Positions 7,844 to 20,016 of a stretch of 64,000 nucleotides of DNA are shown here, piece after piece. This DNA is from Rhizobium laguerreae (GTDB lineage: Bacteria; Pseudomonadota; Alphaproteobacteria; Rhizobiales; Rhizobiaceae). How positions within the stretch are numbered: position 1 is the stretch's first letter; each line of letters opens with the position of its first letter. Under the pieces are notes generated by a model. The model saw nothing but the letters and a program-made list of their open reading frames with translations. It made no database searches and was not told the DNA's origin. The translations under genes were made by a program, and so were the position numbers. The stretch spans positions 62,001 to 126,000 of the forward strand of contig NZ_MRDM01000008.1 of assembly GCF_002008165.1 (NCBI RefSeq). The letters run 5' to 3'.

Positions 7844-7897
7844 TCATTTCGGCGAGCATGGACAAAAGGCCCATGCCGACCAAGGAGACATCACATA

Positions 7898-8089
7898 ATG
7901 GGTAGCACCAGCGACAAGATTTCCGGCAAGGCAAACGAAATTGCCGGCAAGACCAAGCAGGGCGTCGGCAAGGCGACGGACGATCGCGAAATGCAGGCCA
8001 AGGGCGCCGTCCAGGAAGCCAAGGGCAAGGGACAAGTCGCAACCGGCAAGGTCAAGGACAAGCTCAAGGGCGCCGTCGACCGGCTCTGA
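7898..8089 (+). CDS. CsbD family general stress protein
   Basis: A 63-residue, lysine- and glycine-rich hydrophilic protein with the CsbD repeat pattern (DKISGKANEIAGKTKQGVGKA, then MQAKGAVQEAKGKGQVATG). Proteins of this size and composition are induced by general stress and are thought to be flexible. AAGGAGA lies upstream of the ATG. The ECF-type promoter at 7819 predicts stress induction. Confidence 0.93.
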   Translation: MGSTSDKISGKANEIAGKTKQGVGKATDDREMQAKGAVQEAKGKGQVATGKVKDKLKGAVDRL

Positions 8090-8184
8090 GCAATAGTGCA
8101 TCCTTCAAGAACCATGCCTGCTGCGCCCCTCGCGCGGCAGGCATTTTCAATCCCCCATCCTCATGCTTTGCAGAGATAGACACG

Positions 8185-9270
8185 ATGAAGCTTTTTGCCT
8201 GCGACAATTGCGATCAGGTCGTCCACTTCGACAACCGTCGATGCGTGCGCTGCAACCACCGCCTCGGCTTCCTGCCCGGCGATCTCGCCATGCATGCACT
8301 GGAACCGCGCGACGAGACGCTCTGGCAGCTCGTTTCCAATCCCGATCGCGACGTCCGCTTCTGCGCCAATGCCAGCCTCGACATCTGCAACTGGCTGGTG
8401 GACGATGAGGGCGAGAGTGAATTCTGTGTTGCCTGCCGCCATAACCGGCTGGTTCCGAACACTGACACTCAGGACGGCATCGACCGCTGGCGGCGCATCA
8501 GCCAGGCGCAGCGTCATCTGTTTTATTCGCTGCTGCGCTGGAAGCTGCCGCATCCGGATCGGGCGCAAGACCCGCAAGGCGGCCTGGTCTTCGATTTCCT
8601 CGAGGATTCAATCGAGAGCAACGGCTTTATCGTGCCTGCTATGACCGGTCACGAGGAAGGCCTGATCACCATCCGCGCCGCAGAGGCCGACGATGCGACG
8701 CGCGAACAGGCGCGCAGCTCGATGAACGAACCCTACCGCACGCTGCTTGGCCATTTCCGCCACGAGGCCGGCCATTTCATCTGGAACAAACTGGTGCGCG
8801 ATCGGGGCGGCCTTGCCGATTTCCGCGCCGTCTTCGGCGACGAACGGCAGGATTATATGGCAGCCCTCCAGACCCATTATGCCGGCGGCGCGCCTTTGGG
8901 ATGGCAGGACAATTTCATCAGCGCCTATGCGGCATCACACCCCTGGGAGGATTTTGCCGAATGCTTCGCGCATTACCTCCATATCGTCGATACGCTCGAA
9001 ACCGCACGCGCCTTCGGCATCGCTATCGATCCACGCGGCCATGAGGAAATCGCCGGCGAGGTGGATTTCATCCCCTACAGGGCAAGGAGCGCCGAACAGC
9101 TGGTCAGTGCCTGGGTGCCGCTCAGCATCGCGATCAACGCCATCCAGCGCAGCATGGGCCAACCCGACTCCTATCCCTTCGTGCTGTCCTCGCCTGTTGT
9201 GGCAAAGCTCGAATATCTGCACCGGCTGATCCAGGGCCCGGCGACGGCGCCGCAGCAGCGGGCGGCTTGA
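8185..9270 (+). CDS. Zinc-binding metallopeptidase family protein with N-terminal zinc ribbon
   Basis: A 361-residue protein. It has a four-cysteine zinc ribbon at the N-terminus (Cys6, Cys9, Cys20, Cys23) and a gluzincin-like HEAGH motif near residues 193-197 (GHFRHEAGHFIWNKLV). A downstream acidic WEDFAECFAHYLH helix could give the third metal ligand. This architecture is the putative zinc-binding peptidase family known by homology only. The substrate is unknown. It stands alone downstream of the CsbD gene. Confidence 0.85.
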   Translation: MKLFACDNCDQVVHFDNRRCVRCNHRLGFLPGDLAMHALEPRDETLWQLVSNPDRDVRFCANASLDICNWLVDDEGESEFCVACRHNRLVPNTDTQDGIDRWRRISQAQRHLFYSLLRWKLPHPDRAQDPQGGLVFDFLEDSIESNGFIVPAMTGHEEGLITIRAAEADDATREQARSSMNEPYRTLLGHFRHEAGHFIWNKLVRDRGGLADFRAVFGDERQDYMAALQTHYAGGAPLGWQDNFISAYAASHPWEDFAECFAHYLHIVDTLETARAFGIAIDPRGHEEIAGEVDFIPYRARSAEQLVSAWVPLSIAINAIQRSMGQPDSYPFVLSSPVVAKLEYLHRLIQGPATAPQQRAA

Positions 9271-9391
9271 GTTGCTGGAAGCCGTCGCATCGCTACCGTG
9301 AGGTGCGGCGACATCCCACCGTCAGGTAAGTGTCTGCCCGATGGAACCCCATCGGCTATCTGGTCCGCCGGCGGAGAGATTGGGCGAGAAC

Positions 9392-9499
9392 GCCACCCCA
9401 ATCTCCGTCCTCCTCGGGCTTGAGCCGAGGATCTATACCCGATGCTGATGGACACCAGCGTGGATCCTCGGGTCAAGCCCGAGGATAACGGAGGGTGGG
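9392..9499. repeat. Long imperfect inverted repeat between the peptidase gene and rnhA
   Basis: The left half contains CCTCGGGCTTGAGCCGAGGA and the right half CCTCGGGTCAAGCCCGAGGA. The halves are reverse complements with few mismatches, flanked by CCACCCC and GGGTGGG. Each half is also a small palindrome. The element could form a cruciform or transcript hairpin and occupies the centre of a 285-bp gap. It is unlike the mosaic repeats elsewhere in the window. Confidence 0.75.
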
Positions 9500-9555
9500 T
9501 TGGCGGAGAGTTACGGAAGCGGGCTTTTCCCTGGCGGATGCGTGAGGCTGCACAC

Positions 9556-10011
9556 TTAAAACGAAACCGCCTTACCCTTCTTGAACGGCTCCATACCCCG
9601 GCGGGCGAGTTCGTCGGCGCGTTCGTTTTCCGGGTGGCCGGCATGGCCCTTGACCCAGTGCAGCGTCACCTTGTGGCGGTCACGGGCCGCCTCCAGCGCC
9701 TGCCAGAGTTCGGCATTCTTCACCGGCTTCTTGTCAGCGGTTTTCCAGCCGTTTTTCTTCCAGCCGAAAATCCACTTGGAAATGCCGTCCTTGACATAGG
9801 CGCTGTCGGTATAGAGATCGACCTCGCAGGGCGTTTTCAGCGCCGACAGCGCCGAGATTGCCGCCAGCAGCTCCATGCGATTGTTGGTGGTATCCGCCTC
9901 GCCGCCGCAAAGCTCCTTTTCGACATCGCCATAACGCAGCACCGCGCCCCAGCCGCCGGGGCCGGGATTGCCGGAGCATGCGCCGTCGGTAAAGATATCG
10001 ACGTGTTTCAT
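9556..10011 (-). CDS. rnhA: Ribonuclease HI
   Basis: A 151-residue enzyme that cleaves the RNA strand of RNA-DNA hybrids. The catalytic carboxylates are visible: Asp9 ([17 protein letters not shown]), Glu47 (NNRMEL), Asp69 (YTDSAYV) and Asp133 (NERADELA). The basic protrusion ([21 protein letters not shown]) is present. Its start overlaps the thrB stop by four bases, so the two are translationally coupled. The order ispH-thrB-rnhA is common in rhizobia. Confidence 0.97.
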   Translation of the reverse strand: MKHVDIFTDGACSGNPGPGGWGAVLRYGDVEKELCGGEADTTNNRMELLAAISALSALKTPCEVDLYTDSAYVKDGISKWIFGWKKNGWKTADKKPVKNAELWQALEAARDRHKVTLHWVKGHAGHPENERADELARRGMEPFKKGKAVSF

Positions 10012-10991
10012 AGGCTCAATCCATATTCGGCGGGCGATTTGATCTGGCGGTGGAACCGCAGCTTGCGCAGATATTCGAGCGGGTCCTTCTTGGTGACCAT
10101 GGCGCCCTCAGGCGTCATCAGCCAGTCATAGAGCCGGGTCAGGAAGAAGCGCAGCGCGGACCCACGCGACAGCACCGGCAGGGCTGAGATTTCGGCATCG
10201 CTCAGCGGCCGAACGCTCTGGTACCCCTCTAGCATCGCCGTGCCCTTGGTGATGTTATAGGCGCCGTCTTTCTCGAAGCACCAGGCATTCAGGCAGATCG
10301 AGACGTCATAGGCGAGCAGGTCGTTGCAGGCGAAATAGAAATCGATCAGGCCGGAGAGCTGGTCGCCGAGGAAGAAGACGTTGTCGGGGAAGAGGTCGGC
10401 ATGGATGACGCCGGCCGGCAGGCCACTCGGCCAGGCGGCGGAGAGGAAATCGAGTTCGCTGCGGATCTCGGTCTGCAGGCCGGGCTCGACCTCGCCGGCG
10501 CGCGCCTCGGATTTCTCCCAGAGCCCCCGCCAGCCGTCGATCGACAGCGCATTCGCCCGCTTCAACTGGAAATCAGCGCCGGCCACATGCATCTCGGCCA
10601 GCGCTCTGCCGACCTCGCGGCAGTGCTTCGCCTCCGGCTTTCTCAGCCACATGCCTTCGAGGAAGGAGATCAGCGCCGCCGGGCGGCCGGACAGCGAGCC
10701 GAGCAGAGCGCCGTCGCGGCGCGGCAGCGGCAGCGGGCAGGACAGGCCGCGGGCGGCAAGGTGCTGCATCAGGCCGAGGAAGAAAGGCAGGTCGCTCTTT
10801 TCCACCCGCTTCTCATAGAGCGTCAGGATCAGCGGGTCCTTGGAAGTGTGAAGCAGGAAGTTGGAGTTTTCGACGCCCTCGGCAATGCCCTTGTAGGAAA
10901 GCAGCGTGCCCGCGTCATATTCCGTCAGGAACCATTTCAGATCGTCTTCGGCGATATCGGTATAGACTGCCAAGTGAGGTCTCGCCTTCAT
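10008..10991 (-). CDS. thrB: Homoserine kinase (ThrB, aminoglycoside-phosphotransferase fold)
   Basis: A 327-residue kinase that phosphorylates homoserine in threonine synthesis. It is the APH-fold type used by alphaproteobacteria, not the GHMP type. Motifs are [11 protein letters not shown], the catalytic loop [13 protein letters not shown] and the metal-binding [10 protein letters not shown]. The first ATG is at 10991. A TTG at 10973 behind AAGGCGAGA would give the more usual start just before AVYTDI, so the true start is uncertain by six codons. Confidence 0.94.
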   Translation of the reverse strand: MKARPHLAVYTDIAEDDLKWFLTEYDAGTLLSYKGIAEGVENSNFLLHTSKDPLILTLYEKRVEKSDLPFFLGLMQHLAARGLSCPLPLPRRDGALLGSLSGRPAALISFLEGMWLRKPEAKHCREVGRALAEMHVAGADFQLKRANALSIDGWRGLWEKSEARAGEVEPGLQTEIRSELDFLSAAWPSGLPAGVIHADLFPDNVFFLGDQLSGLIDFYFACNDLLAYDVSICLNAWCFEKDGAYNITKGTAMLEGYQSVRPLSDAEISALPVLSRGSALRFFLTRLYDWLMTPEGAMVTKKDPLEYLRKLRFHRQIKSPAEYGLSL

Positions 10992-11043
10992 GCCTTGTTG
11001 ATATTGGATTTGCCGGAGTGGACGCCTAGGCCGAAAGGCCGAT

Positions 11044-12045
11044 CTAGCCGTTGACGAAGGCCATGTCGGCGGTCGTCAGCTCGATGCTGCGCAATTCGCG
11101 GTTGACCAGGAAATTTTCGGTTTCCTGCACCGTTTCGGCCAGTTCGACGCGGGCATCGAAGCGAGCGCGGAAAGCCTCGATGATCTCGTTGACGATGACC
11201 TCGGGCGCGGAAGCGCCGGCGGAAAGGCCGAGCGTCGAAATCGCGCCGATCTCGTCCCAGTCGAGCTCGGCGGCGCGCTGCACGAGGATCGATTTCTTCG
11301 CCCCTGCCCTGAGCGCCACTTCAACGAGCCGCTTGGAATTGGACGAATTCGGCGCGCCGACGATGATGAAGAGATCGCAGCCGGGGGCTGCCTGCTTCAC
11401 CACTTCCTGGCGGTTGGTCGTCGCATAACAGATCGAGTCCGCCGCCGGCGCCGTCAGGTTCGGGAAGCGTTCGTGCAGGCGGGTGATGACACCGGCCGTA
11501 TCGTCGACCGACAGCGTCGTCTGGGTGACATAGCCGAGATTATCGGGATCAACAGGGACATAGGCGTCCGCATCCTCGATCGTCTCGATCAGCGAGACCG
11601 ATCCCTCCGGCAGCTGACCCATCGTGCCGATCACCTCGGGGTGGCCGGCATGGCCGATGAGGATGACATGGCGGCCGAGGCGATTGTGGCGCATCGCCTG
11701 CTTGTGGACCTTGGAAACCAACGGGCAGGTGGCGTCGAGATAGAAGAGGTTGCGGCTTGCCGCATCCTCGGGCACGGATTTCGGCACGCCGTGGGCGGAG
11801 AAGACCACCGGCTGGGCGCGATGTTCTGCCGGGATCTCGTCCAGTTCCTCGACGAAGACGGCGCCCTTGGCCTCCAGCCCCTCGACGACATAGCGATTGT
11901 GGACGATCTCGTGGCGCACATAGACCGGGGCGCCATAGGATTTCAGCGCCAGCACGACGATCTGGATGGCACGGTCGACGCCGGCGCAGAAGCCGCGCGG
12001 GCCGCAGAGCCTGATCGTCAAAGGAGGTTTCGCCGCAATATTCAT
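11044..12045 (-). CDS. ispH: 4-hydroxy-3-methylbut-2-enyl diphosphate reductase
   Basis: A 333-residue [4Fe-4S] enzyme for the last step of the MEP isoprenoid pathway, giving IPP and DMAPP. The cluster cysteines are Cys20 ([11 protein letters not shown]), Cys107 ([11 protein letters not shown]) and Cys206 ([11 protein letters not shown]). The SAHGVPKSV and [11 protein letters not shown] substrate loops are present. It heads the minus-strand ispH-thrB-rnhA run. dxs, the first enzyme of the same pathway, is at 55387. Confidence 0.97.
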   Translation of the reverse strand: MNIAAKPPLTIRLCGPRGFCAGVDRAIQIVVLALKSYGAPVYVRHEIVHNRYVVEGLEAKGAVFVEELDEIPAEHRAQPVVFSAHGVPKSVPEDAASRNLFYLDATCPLVSKVHKQAMRHNRLGRHVILIGHAGHPEVIGTMGQLPEGSVSLIETIEDADAYVPVDPDNLGYVTQTTLSVDDTAGVITRLHERFPNLTAPAADSICYATTNRQEVVKQAAPGCDLFIIVGAPNSSNSKRLVEVALRAGAKKSILVQRAAELDWDEIGAISTLGLSAGASAPEVIVNEIIEAFRARFDARVELAETVQETENFLVNRELRSIELTTADMAFVNG

Positions 12046-12108
12046 GTCTGTTCCGGGTTGAGAGATTTAGGGACCTCTAGCCCAATATGGTCGAGAATTG
12101 AAGTGATA

Positions 12109-12864
12109 CTATTGCTGAGGTGTCTTGGCACCCTTGCGGAACCAGGAGATCGCCACCACGACGACGAGCACGGCGGCCAGCCCGTACCAGGTGAAAGCAT
12201 ATTGCAGATGGTCGTTCGGCAGATCCACCTGGGTGACGCCGCCGATCGGCAGGCCGGCCGGATTGGGGGTAGAATCGGCATCGACGAAAAAGGGAATGAC
12301 GCTCGCTTTCTCCAGCCCGACGCTCTCGGCCATGACGTCGAGATCCTTCCAGTAGAAGATGTTTTTGGCGACGTCGTTGTTGGGCACCACCCAGGAAGGC
12401 TTACCGGGAAGCTTTTCGCGCGCCAGGCCAGTGACGGTCTGCTCTCCCGTCAGCTGGCCCTGCATGCGCATTTCCGGCTCCTTGTTGTCATAGGGAACGA
12501 AGCCGCGATTGACGAAGAGAATGCGCCCGTCGGCAAGCTCCAGCGGCGTATAGATGTAATAGCCGGTCTGGCCGCGCCAGGTGGCGAAGAAGTGCCGCTC
12601 CTTGTTGTTGATATAGCGGCCGGTGGCGGTCACCTTGCGGTATTCGATATCGCCGCCTGCAGCCGCCATCGCCTCGATGTCGGCAAGCGGCACGGGGCTT
12701 GCTGCCTGCCGCGCGGCGATATCGGCGATCAGGCCTTCCTTCCAGTACAGGCGCTCCACCTGCCAGGTGCCGAGCGAAATCAGGATGGCAAGGGCGATCA
12801 GCACCAGGATGCCGGTCAAAACCGGCAGCCGGCGGCGCGGCGTTGCATGCACTATTTCAGTCAC
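12109..12864 (-). CDS. SURF1 family cytochrome oxidase assembly protein
   Basis: A 251-residue protein with the SURF1 layout: an N-terminal membrane helix (TGILVLIALAILISLGTWQ, ending in the family LGTWQVERLYWK motif), a periplasmic loop with VNRGFVPYDNK, and a C-terminal helix (YGLAAVLVVVVAISWF). SURF1 assists heme a insertion into subunit I of the aa3 oxidase encoded upstream. It overlaps the DUF983 gene by eight bases. Confidence 0.92.
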   Translation of the reverse strand: MTEIVHATPRRRLPVLTGILVLIALAILISLGTWQVERLYWKEGLIADIAARQAASPVPLADIEAMAAAGGDIEYRKVTATGRYINNKERHFFATWRGQTGYYIYTPLELADGRILFVNRGFVPYDNKEPEMRMQGQLTGEQTVTGLAREKLPGKPSWVVPNNDVAKNIFYWKDLDVMAESVGLEKASVIPFFVDADSTPNPAGLPIGGVTQVDLPNDHLQYAFTWYGLAAVLVVVVAISWFRKGAKTPQQ

Positions 12865-13237
12865 TCAGGCGTCCTTCGCGGGCATTATGACGGTATTGCA
12901 TGGCGATCAGGATGCCTTTGAACCAGCGCAGCGTCAGCAGCGACAGGATAATCGTCAGCGGAGCGAAGAGCAGGATATGCACCCAGATCGGCGGCCCGTA
13001 ATTCACCTCCAGCCACAGCACCATGCCGATGACGATGAAGCCGACGATGAGGATGACGAAGACCGCGGGGCCGTCACCGGAATCAGCGAAGGAATAATCG
13101 AGGCCGCAGGCAGCGCAGCGCGGCTTCACGCCGAGCAGGCCATCGAAGAGTTTGCCCTCACCGCAGCGCGGGCAGCAGCCCTTGATTCCGGTCTTCACCG
13201 GGTCGACGGGGGGGAAATGGGCGCTGTCCTCGCTCAT
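12857..13237 (-). CDS. DUF983 family membrane protein
   Basis: A 126-residue protein with an N-terminal zinc-ribbon-like Cys set (GCCPRCGEGKLF, then PRCAACGLDYSF) and two hydrophobic helices (VFVILIVGFIVIGMVLWLEV and HILLFAPLTIILSLLTL). DUF983 genes commonly sit in cytochrome oxidase clusters, as here before SURF1. The start is ATG 13237 behind AAGGAT, where the family homology begins; the frame is open to about 13423. The function is unknown. Confidence 0.9.
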   Translation of the reverse strand: MSEDSAHFPPVDPVKTGIKGCCPRCGEGKLFDGLLGVKPRCAACGLDYSFADSGDGPAVFVILIVGFIVIGMVLWLEVNYGPPIWVHILLFAPLTIILSLLTLRWFKGILIAMQYRHNAREGRLSD

Positions 13238-13356
13238 GCTGATCCTTGTGACAATTCCATGCTGCCTTAACTCTCCCATAAAGTATTCGCATCCCGAATG
13301 GAAATAGCTGCGCGGTCTCTGCCGAGCGATTCGCGCCAAACAGAAGAAGAAAACTG

Positions 13357-13998
13357 ATGAGCAATGACAGCCATGCCGGGCAGATCGTAATCTTGAATGG
13401 TGCGCCGCGGAGCGGCAAATCAAGCATCGTGCGCGTGATCCAGGATGAATTCGAAGGCCCGTGGATCAACCTCGGCGTCGACAGCTACAATGCCATGACA
13501 CCGAAGCGCTACCTTCCGGGCATCGGACTGCGGCCGGGCGGCGAACGGCCGGATCTCGAGGAACTGGTGCCGTTCTTTTATGCAGCACTCTACGAATCGA
13601 TCGCCATCCATGCCAGCCTGGGGCTCAATGTCATCGCCGATCTCGGTCACCACGACAGCTATTCGCAGCCGCTCGGCATCCTCGGTGATTGCGCCCGGCG
13701 ACTGGAAGACTTCCCCGTGCTGTTCGTCGGCGTGCGCTGTCCGATCGAGACGATCATGCAGCGGCGCGACATTGTCCAGGAAGGGCGCGAGACGCTTTAT
13801 CTCACCGCCACCGAAGACGTACCAGTCCCGGAACCGGTGCAGCGCTGGCAGGATGAGGTTCATCGTCCCGGGATCTACGATATGGAGGTCGATACGTCAG
13901 TGCTGACACCGCTCGAATGCGCCGAGGCGATCCGCCACCAGTTGGATCTCGGTATTCCCGAACCTTCGGCCTTCGAACGGATCGCCGGGGCGCGCTGA
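13357..13998 (+). CDS. Chloramphenicol phosphotransferase (CPT)-like P-loop kinase
   Basis: A 213-residue P-loop protein with Walker A GAPRSGKS (residues 15-22), WINLGVDSYNAM and an ADLGHHDSY segment in the expected substrate region. Homologues include the Streptomyces self-resistance enzyme that phosphorylates chloramphenicol. Here the substrate is unknown and resistance should not be assumed. It is on the plus strand inside a block of minus-strand oxidase genes and is followed directly by a mosaic repeat, suggesting insertion into an older cluster. Confidence 0.8.
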   Translation: MSNDSHAGQIVILNGAPRSGKSSIVRVIQDEFEGPWINLGVDSYNAMTPKRYLPGIGLRPGGERPDLEELVPFFYAALYESIAIHASLGLNVIADLGHHDSYSQPLGILGDCARRLEDFPVLFVGVRCPIETIMQRRDIVQEGRETLYLTATEDVPVPEPVQRWQDEVHRPGIYDMEVDTSVLTPLECAEAIRHQLDLGIPEPSAFERIAGAR

Positions 13999-14054
13999 GG
14001 CGATAAACAGCGGGCACGGGGCCCTCACCTCGACCCGGAAGATTGCCGAGACCA

Positions 14055-14180
14055 GCCCCTCATCCGCCTGCCGGCACCGTCCTTCGGACCCCGCTCGCGG
14101 GGCGAAGGGGATATGCCGCGCCCTCTCGATTCCTCTTCTCCCCAGCGGGGAGAAGGTGCCCGTAGGGCGGATGAGGGGGC
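14055..14180. repeat. Rhizobial intergenic mosaic (RIME-like) repeat, copy 2
   Basis: It starts CCCCTCATCCGCCTGCCGGC and ends GGGCGGATGAGGGGG, so its ends are inverted. It contains CTTCTCCCCAGCGGGGAGAAG, a near-perfect hairpin. It lies between the CPT-like gene and ctaE. The 14181-14308 remainder of the gap shows nothing recognisable. Confidence 0.8.
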
Positions 14181-14308
14181 CGGCGAAGCCGGTCTTTCCA
14201 ACAACATTCATGCGGGATTCGACCGCGCTCGCGTCGGCATAGCCCGCTCTTGCATGCCACGTCCCTCTCGTCTCCGAAAAGGTGGGGGCTGTCGCGGACC
14301 CCACCAAT

Positions 14309-14338
14309 AAAAAAGGCGGGCACGAGGCCCGCCTTTTG
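14309..14338 (-). terminator. Intrinsic terminator of the cta (cytochrome oxidase) operon
   Basis: The stem AAAGGCGGGC/GCCCGCCTTT has a five-base loop. On the minus strand it is followed by a T run (plus-strand AATAAAAAA). It sits 17 bp beyond the ctaE stop codon. The plus side also ends in TTTT, so it may work in both directions. Confidence 0.85.
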
Positions 14339-14355
14339 CTTGAAGATCGTTCCAA

Positions 14356-15234
14356 TCAGCCGGCTGCGACGGGTGCGCCCCAGCCGCCCCAGACGTAGAT
14401 GCAAAAGAACAGGAACAGCCAGACGACGTCGACGAAGTGCCAGTACCAGGCTGCCGCCTCGAAGCCGAAATGCTGTTTCGGGGTGAAGTCGCCGCGCAGC
14501 GCGCGGATCAGGCAGACAGCCAGGAAGATCGTGCCGACGAGGACGTGGAAACCGTGGAAACCGGTCGCCATGAAGAAGGTCGCGCCGTAGATCGAGCTCT
14601 TGAAGGCGAACGGCGCGTGAGCATATTCGTAGGCCTGAACGGCAGAGAAGAACATGCCGAGCAGCACGGTCAGCGTCAGGCCCTGGATCAGGCCCTTGCG
14701 GTCGTTGTGCAGCAGCGCATGATGCGCCCACGTGACCGTGGTTCCCGACAGGAGCAGGATGACGGTGTTGTAGATCGGCAGGTGCCAGGGGTCGAGAACC
14801 TCGATACCCTTCGGCGGCCAGGTGCCGCCGGTATAGAGCACGCGCGAGGCCTGGATCGCTTCGTTCGGATAGAGGCTGGCGTCGAAATAGGCCCAGAACC
14901 AAGCGACGAAAAACATCACTTCCGAAGCGATGAACATGATCATGCCGTAGCGCAAGTGCAGCGAGACGACACGGGTGTGGGCGCCCTCATGGGCTTCCTT
15001 CACCGTATCAGCCCACCAGCCATACATGACGTAGAGCACCAGCGCGAAGCCGATATAGAAAACCCAGGGATTGGCAAGCTCGAAGCCGGCGACCTTGAAG
15101 GAGCCGCCATTGAGATAACGCATGTAGGAGACGCCGCCGAGCGCCATGATGAAGGCGCCGAGCGAGGCTAGAATCGGCCACGGGCTCGGATCGATGATGT
15201 GATAGTCGTGATTCTTCTGGTGAGCATCGGCCAT
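14356..15234 (-). CDS. ctaE: Cytochrome c oxidase subunit III
   Basis: A 292-residue integral membrane protein with about seven helices. It has subunit III signatures: VMFFVAWFWAYFDASL, TGGTWPPKGIEVLDPW, TTVTWAHHALLHND, and the C-terminal GFHGFHVLVGTIFL and WYWHFVDVVWLFLF. It stabilises the aa3 oxidase and its proton uptake. It is the last gene of the cta operon, 61 bp after ctaG and ahead of a strong terminator. Confidence 0.97.
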   Translation of the reverse strand: MADAHQKNHDYHIIDPSPWPILASLGAFIMALGGVSYMRYLNGGSFKVAGFELANPWVFYIGFALVLYVMYGWWADTVKEAHEGAHTRVVSLHLRYGMIMFIASEVMFFVAWFWAYFDASLYPNEAIQASRVLYTGGTWPPKGIEVLDPWHLPIYNTVILLLSGTTVTWAHHALLHNDRKGLIQGLTLTVLLGMFFSAVQAYEYAHAPFAFKSSIYGATFFMATGFHGFHVLVGTIFLAVCLIRALRGDFTPKQHFGFEAAAWYWHFVDVVWLFLFFCIYVWGGWGAPVAAG

Positions 15235-15295
15235 GTCGTTATCCCCGGATGTCTTCCTTCACTCCGCTCCCGGCATAGCCGGAAACGAGCCTTGA

Positions 15296-15904
15296 TCAAA
15301 GTTTCTTTTCAATCTTCTCCGCTCCACCCTCATTCGAAGCCACCGGCTTCGGACCCTCTTTCGGGTAGAACGTATATGACAGCGTGATCGTATGGATATT
15401 CTTCGATTCCACCGCCTTGACGATTTCGGGATCGATGTAGAACACGACAGGCATGTCGAGCTTCTCGCCCGGCTTCAGGTCCGTTTCCGTGAAGCAGAAA
15501 CATTGCACCTTGTTGAAATAGACGCCGGCTTCGCCCGGCGTAACGTTGAAAACCGCCTGGCCGCGCTGGGTCTCGTTGGAACGATTCTCGGCGGTGAAAT
15601 TGACCTGGATGGTCTCGCCGATCTTCGGATTGACCTCGCGCTCGACCGGCTTGAAGTCCCATTGCAGGCCGGGGGCGACATTGGCGTCGAAGGTGACGCG
15701 CATCTTGCGGTCGAGCACGACGCTCGACACCTGGTCGACGCGCTGCGTCGTGCCGTTATAGCCGGTCACCTGGCAGAAGATGCGGTAGAGCGGCACGGCG
15801 GCATAGCTCATCGCACCCATGCCGAAGACGAAGCTCAGGCACATCATGACGACGGCGCCGTTGTTGCGGCCCTGCTTCTTCGGTGCGGCGGCGTCTTCGC
15901 TCAT
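15296..15904 (-). CDS. ctaG: Cytochrome c oxidase assembly protein CtaG (Cox11 family)
   Basis: A 202-residue protein with one N-terminal membrane helix ([20 protein letters not shown]) and a periplasmic copper-binding domain. The copper motif is QCFCFTE, and the [15 protein letters not shown] region is conserved. It delivers copper to the CuB site of subunit I. ATG 15904 is chosen because the family homology starts there and it overlaps the preceding small gene's stop by ATGA. Confidence 0.95.
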   Translation of the reverse strand: MSEDAAAPKKQGRNNGAVVMMCLSFVFGMGAMSYAAVPLYRIFCQVTGYNGTTQRVDQVSSVVLDRKMRVTFDANVAPGLQWDFKPVEREVNPKIGETIQVNFTAENRSNETQRGQAVFNVTPGEAGVYFNKVQCFCFTETDLKPGEKLDMPVVFYIDPEIVKAVESKNIHTITLSYTFYPKEGPKPVASNEGGAEKIEKKL

Positions 15905-16041
15905 CCGGCCATTCCCCCGCCGATCTTCACGATGGTGATCGCGTAGAAGAGAATGACGAGGCCGGCAAGCACCAGCCCGAGAGCGACGTTGCGGTTGCGG
16001 CGCGACTTGCGTTGCGCTTCCGTGAGCTTGAGCAATTCCAT
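15901..16041 (-). CDS. 46-residue single-pass membrane protein of the cta operon (CtaF/CoxF-like)
   Basis: It reads [18 protein letters not shown] followed by one helix ([20 protein letters not shown]) and KIGGGMAG. Small basic one-helix proteins at exactly this place, between ctaB and ctaG, are usual in alphaproteobacterial oxidase operons. Its ATG overlaps the ctaB stop (ATGA, 16038-16041), and its own TGA overlaps the ctaG ATG. A role in oxidase assembly is inferred from position. Confidence 0.88.
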   Translation of the reverse strand: MELLKLTEAQRKSRRNRNVALGLVLAGLVILFYAITIVKIGGGMAG

Positions 16042-16994
16042 CAGAACCAACCTCCCGCATGCGAGACCAGCACCGACGCCAGCCGGTCGATCATCAAGGC
16101 GGAGAACACGGCGAAGAGATAAAAGATCGAGAAGCCGAAGAGCTTCTTCGCCGGGATCATCTTCAGATCGCCGTCGGGCATGCGCCAGACGGTGATGGAA
16201 CAGTATATGAAGATCGCGCCGAGGACGGCGGCGACGAGGCCATAGCCGAGGCTCGCGAAACCGAGGAAAGACGGCAAGACCGCGCAGACGGCAGTCAGCA
16301 CCGCATAGGCGACGATCTGATGCTTGGTCACCCGTTCGCCGGCAACGTTCGGCAGCATCGGCACGCCGACGGCCTCGTAATCGCGCATCTTGAAGAGGGC
16401 AAGCGCCCAGAAATGCGCCGGCGTCCACAGGAAGATGATGAGGAAGAGAACGGTGCTCTCGATCGTCACGCTGTTGGTCACGCAGGCCCAGCCGATCATC
16501 GGCGGGAAGGCGCCGGCAGCACCGCCGATGACGATGTTCTGCGGCGTCGAGCGCTTCAGCCACATGGTGTAGACGACGGCGTAGAAGAAAATGGTGAAGG
16601 CGAGGATGCCGGCCGAGAGCCAGTTGACGGCCAGGCCGAGGATCACCACCGAAAAGCCCGACAGTACCAGGCCGAAGGCGAGTGCTTCCGACGGCGCGAT
16701 GCGGCCGGCCGGGATCGGACGGTTGGCGGTGCGGCTCATGATGGCGTCGATATCGGCGTCATACCACATGTTGAGCGCGCCGGAGGCGCCGGCGCCGACG
16801 GCGATGCAGAGGATGGCGATCACGCCGAGGACGGGATGGATATGGCCCGGCGCCAGTACGAGACCGGCAAAGGCAGTGAAGACCACGAGCGACATGACCC
16901 GTGGCTTCAACAATTCGAAATAATCGCGCGCACTCGCTTCCGACAATTCGCCGTCCTTTGCAAGCACCTCGTGATTGTCGATAACCGTCATCAT
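16041..16994 (-). CDS. ctaB: Protoheme IX farnesyltransferase (heme O synthase)
   Basis: A 317-residue UbiA-family membrane prenyltransferase with about nine helices. The first aspartate-rich motif is [19 protein letters not shown], followed by PIPAGRI; the second region is [17 protein letters not shown] with GAFPPMIGW. It converts heme b to heme o, the precursor of heme a for this oxidase. It is co-transcribed between ctaD and the small membrane gene. Confidence 0.97.
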   Translation of the reverse strand: MMTVIDNHEVLAKDGELSEASARDYFELLKPRVMSLVVFTAFAGLVLAPGHIHPVLGVIAILCIAVGAGASGALNMWYDADIDAIMSRTANRPIPAGRIAPSEALAFGLVLSGFSVVILGLAVNWLSAGILAFTIFFYAVVYTMWLKRSTPQNIVIGGAAGAFPPMIGWACVTNSVTIESTVLFLIIFLWTPAHFWALALFKMRDYEAVGVPMLPNVAGERVTKHQIVAYAVLTAVCAVLPSFLGFASLGYGLVAAVLGAIFIYCSITVWRMPDGDLKMIPAKKLFGFSIFYLFAVFSALMIDRLASVLVSHAGGWF

Positions 16995-17058
16995 TCCGTC
17001 CTGAATGTCTTACGATCAGGACGCCGTATCGAATGCGGCGTCCCGATGCCCGCGCAAT

Positions 17059-19679
<2,621 letters not shown>

Positions 19680-20016
19680 CTTAGTATCTCCCTCGAGCGC
19701 TTGACCTGCAAAATAGAACGCAGAATCCTTGCCATCTTCAGCGCTTCAAACCACAGTTTGGCATTTGCCGCAACAGGTCAGAGCAATTGTCTATGCGGCA
19801 TTTTTGCTCAAAGCATAGGCAGGCTCGAACGGCAAAACATCCCAAGTTTTTCATCAGCATATGAAAAATCGGCTTTCCGGCCAATCCGCGCGCGAAACAT
19901 TATTTCGCAAAGGTCCAATTTCCGCCGCAGTCCCCCGGTTTTCACGGGGTGGGGCTTTTCATTTTTGGTGGGCAGCTTCAACAATAGCCGCAATGATTCG
20001 ATATCCAGAGGTTTCC
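19680..20016. other. Intergenic region between divergent ctaC and the IalB-like gene
   Basis: These 337 bp must hold the cta operon promoter on the minus side and the promoter of the IalB-like gene on the plus side. I see no convincing consensus promoter, repeat or RNA gene in it. Confidence 0.4.

Noticed and set aside
13357..13998. Chloramphenicol resistance gene
   Set aside because: It is only CPT-like. Many chromosomal homologues have unknown substrates, so a resistance claim is not supported.
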